Below, piece by piece: positions 6,557 through 8,568 of a DNA stretch of 8,568 nt. A program made the translations under genes and the position numbers. Origin of the DNA: Gammaproteobacteria bacterium (GTDB taxonomy: Bacteria; Pseudomonadota; Gammaproteobacteria; GCA-001735895); NCBI GenBank assembly GCA_027293245.1, contig JAPUFZ010000356.1, positions 1-8,568 of the forward strand, written 5' to 3'. The notes beneath the pieces are model-generated. The model had not been told where the DNA came from and made no database searches. It worked only from the letters and a program-made list of their open reading frames with translations. The first letter of the stretch is position 1. Each line of letters begins with the position of its first letter.

Positions 6557-7738
6557 CTAACTCAGTTCGACTGCCATCGCCGTCGCCTCACCACCACCGA
6601 TACAAAGTGCAGCAATACCTTTCTTCAAACCCTGGCGTTGTAAAGCAAAAATCAGTGTTACCAGTATGCGTGCACCGGAAGCGCCAATTGGATGCCCGAG
6701 GGCGCAGGCACCACCGTTAACGTTGACCCGTTCGTGATCGAGACCCAGGTCCGACATGGCTGCCATGGTTACGACCGCGAAAGCTTCGTTGATTTCAAAC
6801 AGATCGACGTCGCCCACAGCCCAGTCCAGGTTTTCCATCAACCGTTTTATCGCACCAACAGGCGCCGTGGTAAACCAGGCCGGTTCGTGCGCGAAACTGG
6901 CGTGGCCCTGGATGGTAGCCAGTGGCCTGATACCCCGATTTTTCGCTTCGCTTTCGCTCATCAAAGTCAATGCCGCAGCACCGTCGGAAATTGAACTCGA
7001 ATTCGCCGCGGTCACCGTGCCGTCTTCGCGAAACGCCGGCCGCAGCGTTGGTATTTTTTCAAAATTAGCGTTAAAAGGTTGTTCGTCGGTATCTACCGTC
7101 GTTTCACCTTTACGAGACTTTACCACCACGGGCGTTATTTCGTCGGCGAATGCCCCGCTTTCGATTGCCGCCTGCGCCCGCTTCAACGAGGTGATCGAAA
7201 ACTCATCCTGTTGTTCACGACTGAACCCGTACTTGTCAGCGGTTTGCTCGGCAAACACACCCATCAGTCGACCTTTATCATAGGCATCTTCGAGTCCATC
7301 AAGAAACATATGATCCATCAGCTGACTGTGGCCCATGCGCATTCCAGCCCGGGCTTTGGGTAACAGGTAAGGTGCATTTGACATGCTTTCCAGACCCCCG
7401 GCAACCATCACCCGATTGTTACCGGCAAGCAGCAGGTCGTGTGCGAGCATGACTGCCTTCATACCCGATCCACACATCTTGTTCACCGTAGTACAGCCGG
7501 TCGACAGCGGCAATCCCGCACCCAGGCTCGCCTGCCGTGCCGCCGCCTGGCCAAGACCGGCGGATAAAACGCAACCCATGATGACTTCGTCGACCGCATC
7601 GAGCGCAATTCCGCTGCGCTCAACAGCGGCCGCTATCGCAGCAGTACCCAGTTCCGGCGCACTGACCGTGGATAAGACGCCCTGAAACCCACCCATCGGG
7701 GTACGCGCCGCACCGGTAATGACTATTTTTTCGCTCAT
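6557..7738 (-). CDS. acetyl-CoA C-acetyltransferase (thiolase)
   Basis: This enzyme interconverts two acetyl-CoA and acetoacetyl-CoA, or cleaves other 3-ketoacyl-CoAs; it is cytosolic and probably tetrameric. At 393 residues it has the standard thiolase length. Catalytic residues are all present: nucleophile Cys89 ([10 protein letters not shown]), Asn317 in NEAF, His349 in [16 protein letters not shown] and Cys379 in CIGGGEATA. The loop [13 protein letters not shown] and the segment [14 protein letters not shown] differ from the PhaA-like TAGNASGINDGAAA as I recall it, so chain-length specificity is not certain. The ATG at 7738 has only a weak GAGAT about nine bases upstream. It is the first gene of the operon, behind a promoter at 7838-7865. 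With HMG-CoA lyase directly after it, the likely job is to convert acetoacetyl-CoA, after acetoacetate is activated elsewhere, to acetyl-CoA. Confidence 0.94.
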   Translation of the reverse strand: MSEKIVITGAARTPMGGFQGVLSTVSAPELGTAAIAAAVERSGIALDAVDEVIMGCVLSAGLGQAAARQASLGAGLPLSTGCTTVNKMCGSGMKAVMLAHDLLLAGNNRVMVAGGLESMSNAPYLLPKARAGMRMGHSQLMDHMFLDGLEDAYDKGRLMGVFAEQTADKYGFSREQQDEFSITSLKRAQAAIESGAFADEITPVVVKSRKGETTVDTDEQPFNANFEKIPTLRPAFREDGTVTAANSSSISDGAAALTLMSESEAKNRGIRPLATIQGHASFAHEPAWFTTAPVGAIKRLMENLDWAVGDVDLFEINEAFAVVTMAAMSDLGLDHERVNVNGGACALGHPIGASGARILVTLIFALQRQGLKKGIAALCIGGGEATAMAVELS

Positions 7739-7837
7739 CGCTTTTATCTCGAAACTCTATCTAATTAACAATATGGAACACAGGGGTTAACTATTTGGCA
7801 GCCTGATCAACTAGATCTAAAATACACGCCACCCTCG

Positions 7838-7865
7838 ATGATATTGAAATCGACAACAGCATCAA
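7838..7865 (-). promoter_or_regulatory. promoter of the thiolase-HMG-CoA lyase-nitroreductase-dehydrogenase operon
   Basis: The minus strand has -35 TTGATG (7860-7865), a 16-base spacer and -10 TATCAT (7838-7843, five of six consensus bases). The predicted start is near 7831, leaving a leader of about 93 nt before the thiolase ATG. A 9-bp imperfect inverted repeat (CCCTTGATG/CATCGAGGG, one G-T mismatch; plus 7832-7840 and 7860-7868) covers both boxes and could be an operator dyad. No identified regulator is implied. Confidence 0.5.
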
Positions 7866-7913
7866 GGGTCATCTGTTTTAATCTACATTTATCGCTCACT
7901 CGACCATTGCTGG

Positions 7914-8384
7914 TTATAGGCCAAGTTCAGACAAACCAGGATGATCATCGGGTCTGGGACCCGCAGGCCAGTGAAACTTTCGTTCCGACTCCTCGATCGG
8001 CAGATCATTAATACTTGCGATACGCAATTTCATTAAACCATTCTCGTCAAATTCCCAGTTTTCGTTACCATAGGAACGAAACCACTGGCCGTCGGCATTG
8101 TGGCTTTCGTAGGCAAAACGCACGGCAATGCGCGCATCCGCAAAAGTCCATATTTCTTTAATCAGGCGGTAATCCAGTTCTCTGGCCCACTTGCTCTGAA
8201 GAAACGCTTTGACCTCATCCCGACCGTTCACAAATTGCGCGCGATTTCTCCACACACTATCGATGGTATAGGCCAGCGCTATTTTTTCCGGGTCGCAGGT
8301 ATTCCAGGCATTTTCAGCCGCTCGTACTTTTTGAACCGCGGTTTCATAGCTAAACGGTGGTAATGGTGGACGACTTTGTTGCAT
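7914..8384 (-). CDS. DUF1348 family protein, NTF2/SnoaL-like fold
   Basis: This is a complete 156-residue protein that I recognise as the DUF1348 family, a branch of the nuclear transport factor 2 / SnoaL-like superfamily. Function is unknown; relatives with this cone-shaped fold are often small isomerases or hydrolases, or bind a hydrophobic ligand. Typical family segments are [18 protein letters not shown] near 11-28, [10 protein letters not shown] (39-48), the [16 protein letters not shown] stretch (64-79), [16 protein letters not shown] (103-118), [10 protein letters not shown] (121-130) and the conserved tail [19 protein letters not shown]. There is no signal peptide or membrane segment. 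The ATG at 8384 has a strong AGAGG seven bases upstream. It starts only 13 bases after the ferredoxin-domain gene, so the two are probably co-transcribed. I see no clear terminator before the promoter that follows. Confidence 0.9.
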   Translation of the reverse strand: MQQSRPPLPPFSYETAVQKVRAAENAWNTCDPEKIALAYTIDSVWRNRAQFVNGRDEVKAFLQSKWARELDYRLIKEIWTFADARIAVRFAYESHNADGQWFRSYGNENWEFDENGLMKLRIASINDLPIEESERKFHWPAGPRPDDHPGLSELGL

Positions 8385-8397
8385 GATTTTTCCTCTT

Positions 8398-8568
8398 TTA
8401 AATGTCTAGTACCAGGTGATCGCTGTTTGCGCGGGAGACACAGGGACACATCAATCCATAGTCCGTCCTTTCCGCCATCGACAGCGCCGAATCCCGATGT
8501 TCAGGGTCACCCGCCAGCACCTTCACTGCACAGGATTTACAGTTTCCAGCCCTGCAGCTATACGCCGA
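8398..8568 (-). CDS. C-terminal end of a [2Fe-2S] ferredoxin-domain protein, probably an oxygenase reductase (5' end outside window)
   Basis: Only the last 56 residues are in the window; the start lies beyond the right edge. They contain C-x4-C-x2-C ([10 protein letters not shown]), then 27 residues, then the fourth cysteine in LMCPCVSRA, and end in HLVLDI followed by TAA at 8398. This cysteine spacing is that of plant-type [2Fe-2S] ferredoxins. A ferredoxin domain at the extreme C-terminus with EHRDSAL before the last cysteine and LVLDI at the end is characteristic of phthalate-dioxygenase-reductase-like proteins (FMN/NAD domain, then ferredoxin), which feed electrons to Rieske oxygenases. 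Whether an N-terminal flavin/NAD part is present cannot be seen. The DUF1348 gene follows after 13 bases. Confidence 0.85.
   Translation of the reverse strand, partial: SAYSCRAGNCKSCAVKVLAGDPEHRDSALSMAERTDYGLMCPCVSRANSDHLVLDI

Overview
The window looks like ordinary chromosome from a free-living, probably marine, gammaproteobacterium. This is inferred from three things. The EF-G copy resembles the second EF-G of Vibrio and Marinobacter type genomes. The tRNA gene encodes its own CCA end and has a Pseudomonas-like tRNA-Tyr body. The catabolic acyl-CoA enzymes match their pseudomonad counterparts, for example LiuE-type HMG-CoA lyase. Every gene found lies on the minus strand, so transcription runs from the right edge to the left edge.

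Right edge (about 7914-8568): the C-terminal end of a plant-type [2Fe-2S] ferredoxin domain, probably the end of an oxygenase-reductase-like flavoprotein, is followed after 13 bases by a complete DUF1348 (NTF2/SnoaL-like) protein.

Middle (3081-7738): a four-gene catabolic operon begins after a 175-base gap that holds a good sigma70-type promoter. The order is thiolase, HMG-CoA lyase, nitroreductase-family flavoprotein, and a 595-residue DmdC-type acyl-CoA dehydrogenase. The gaps are 6, 41 and 24 bases. Thiolase and HMG-CoA lyase fit the end of leucine or HMG-CoA breakdown to acetyl-CoA. The large dehydrogenase and the flavoprotein do not belong to a standard liu cluster, so the substrate of the whole set is unclear.

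Left-middle (about 434-3080): a 400-base non-coding stretch contains a possible extended -10 promoter and small dyads. It precedes a full-length EF-G paralogue that stands outside the str operon. A hairpin follows that gene.

Left edge (1-433): a tRNA-Tyr(GUA) gene has its own strong promoter (TTGACA, 17 bases, GAGAAT) and carries an A3-G70 mismatch in its acceptor stem. Downstream of it lie two tandem copies of a hairpin-rich repeat at a 168-base period. Each copy ends in the same 19-nt tRNA-like 3' end including CCA, and a strong terminator-like inverted repeat lies between them. This tRNA-adjacent repeat array is the least explained part of the window. I see no phage genes, transposase, CRISPR array or defence system.
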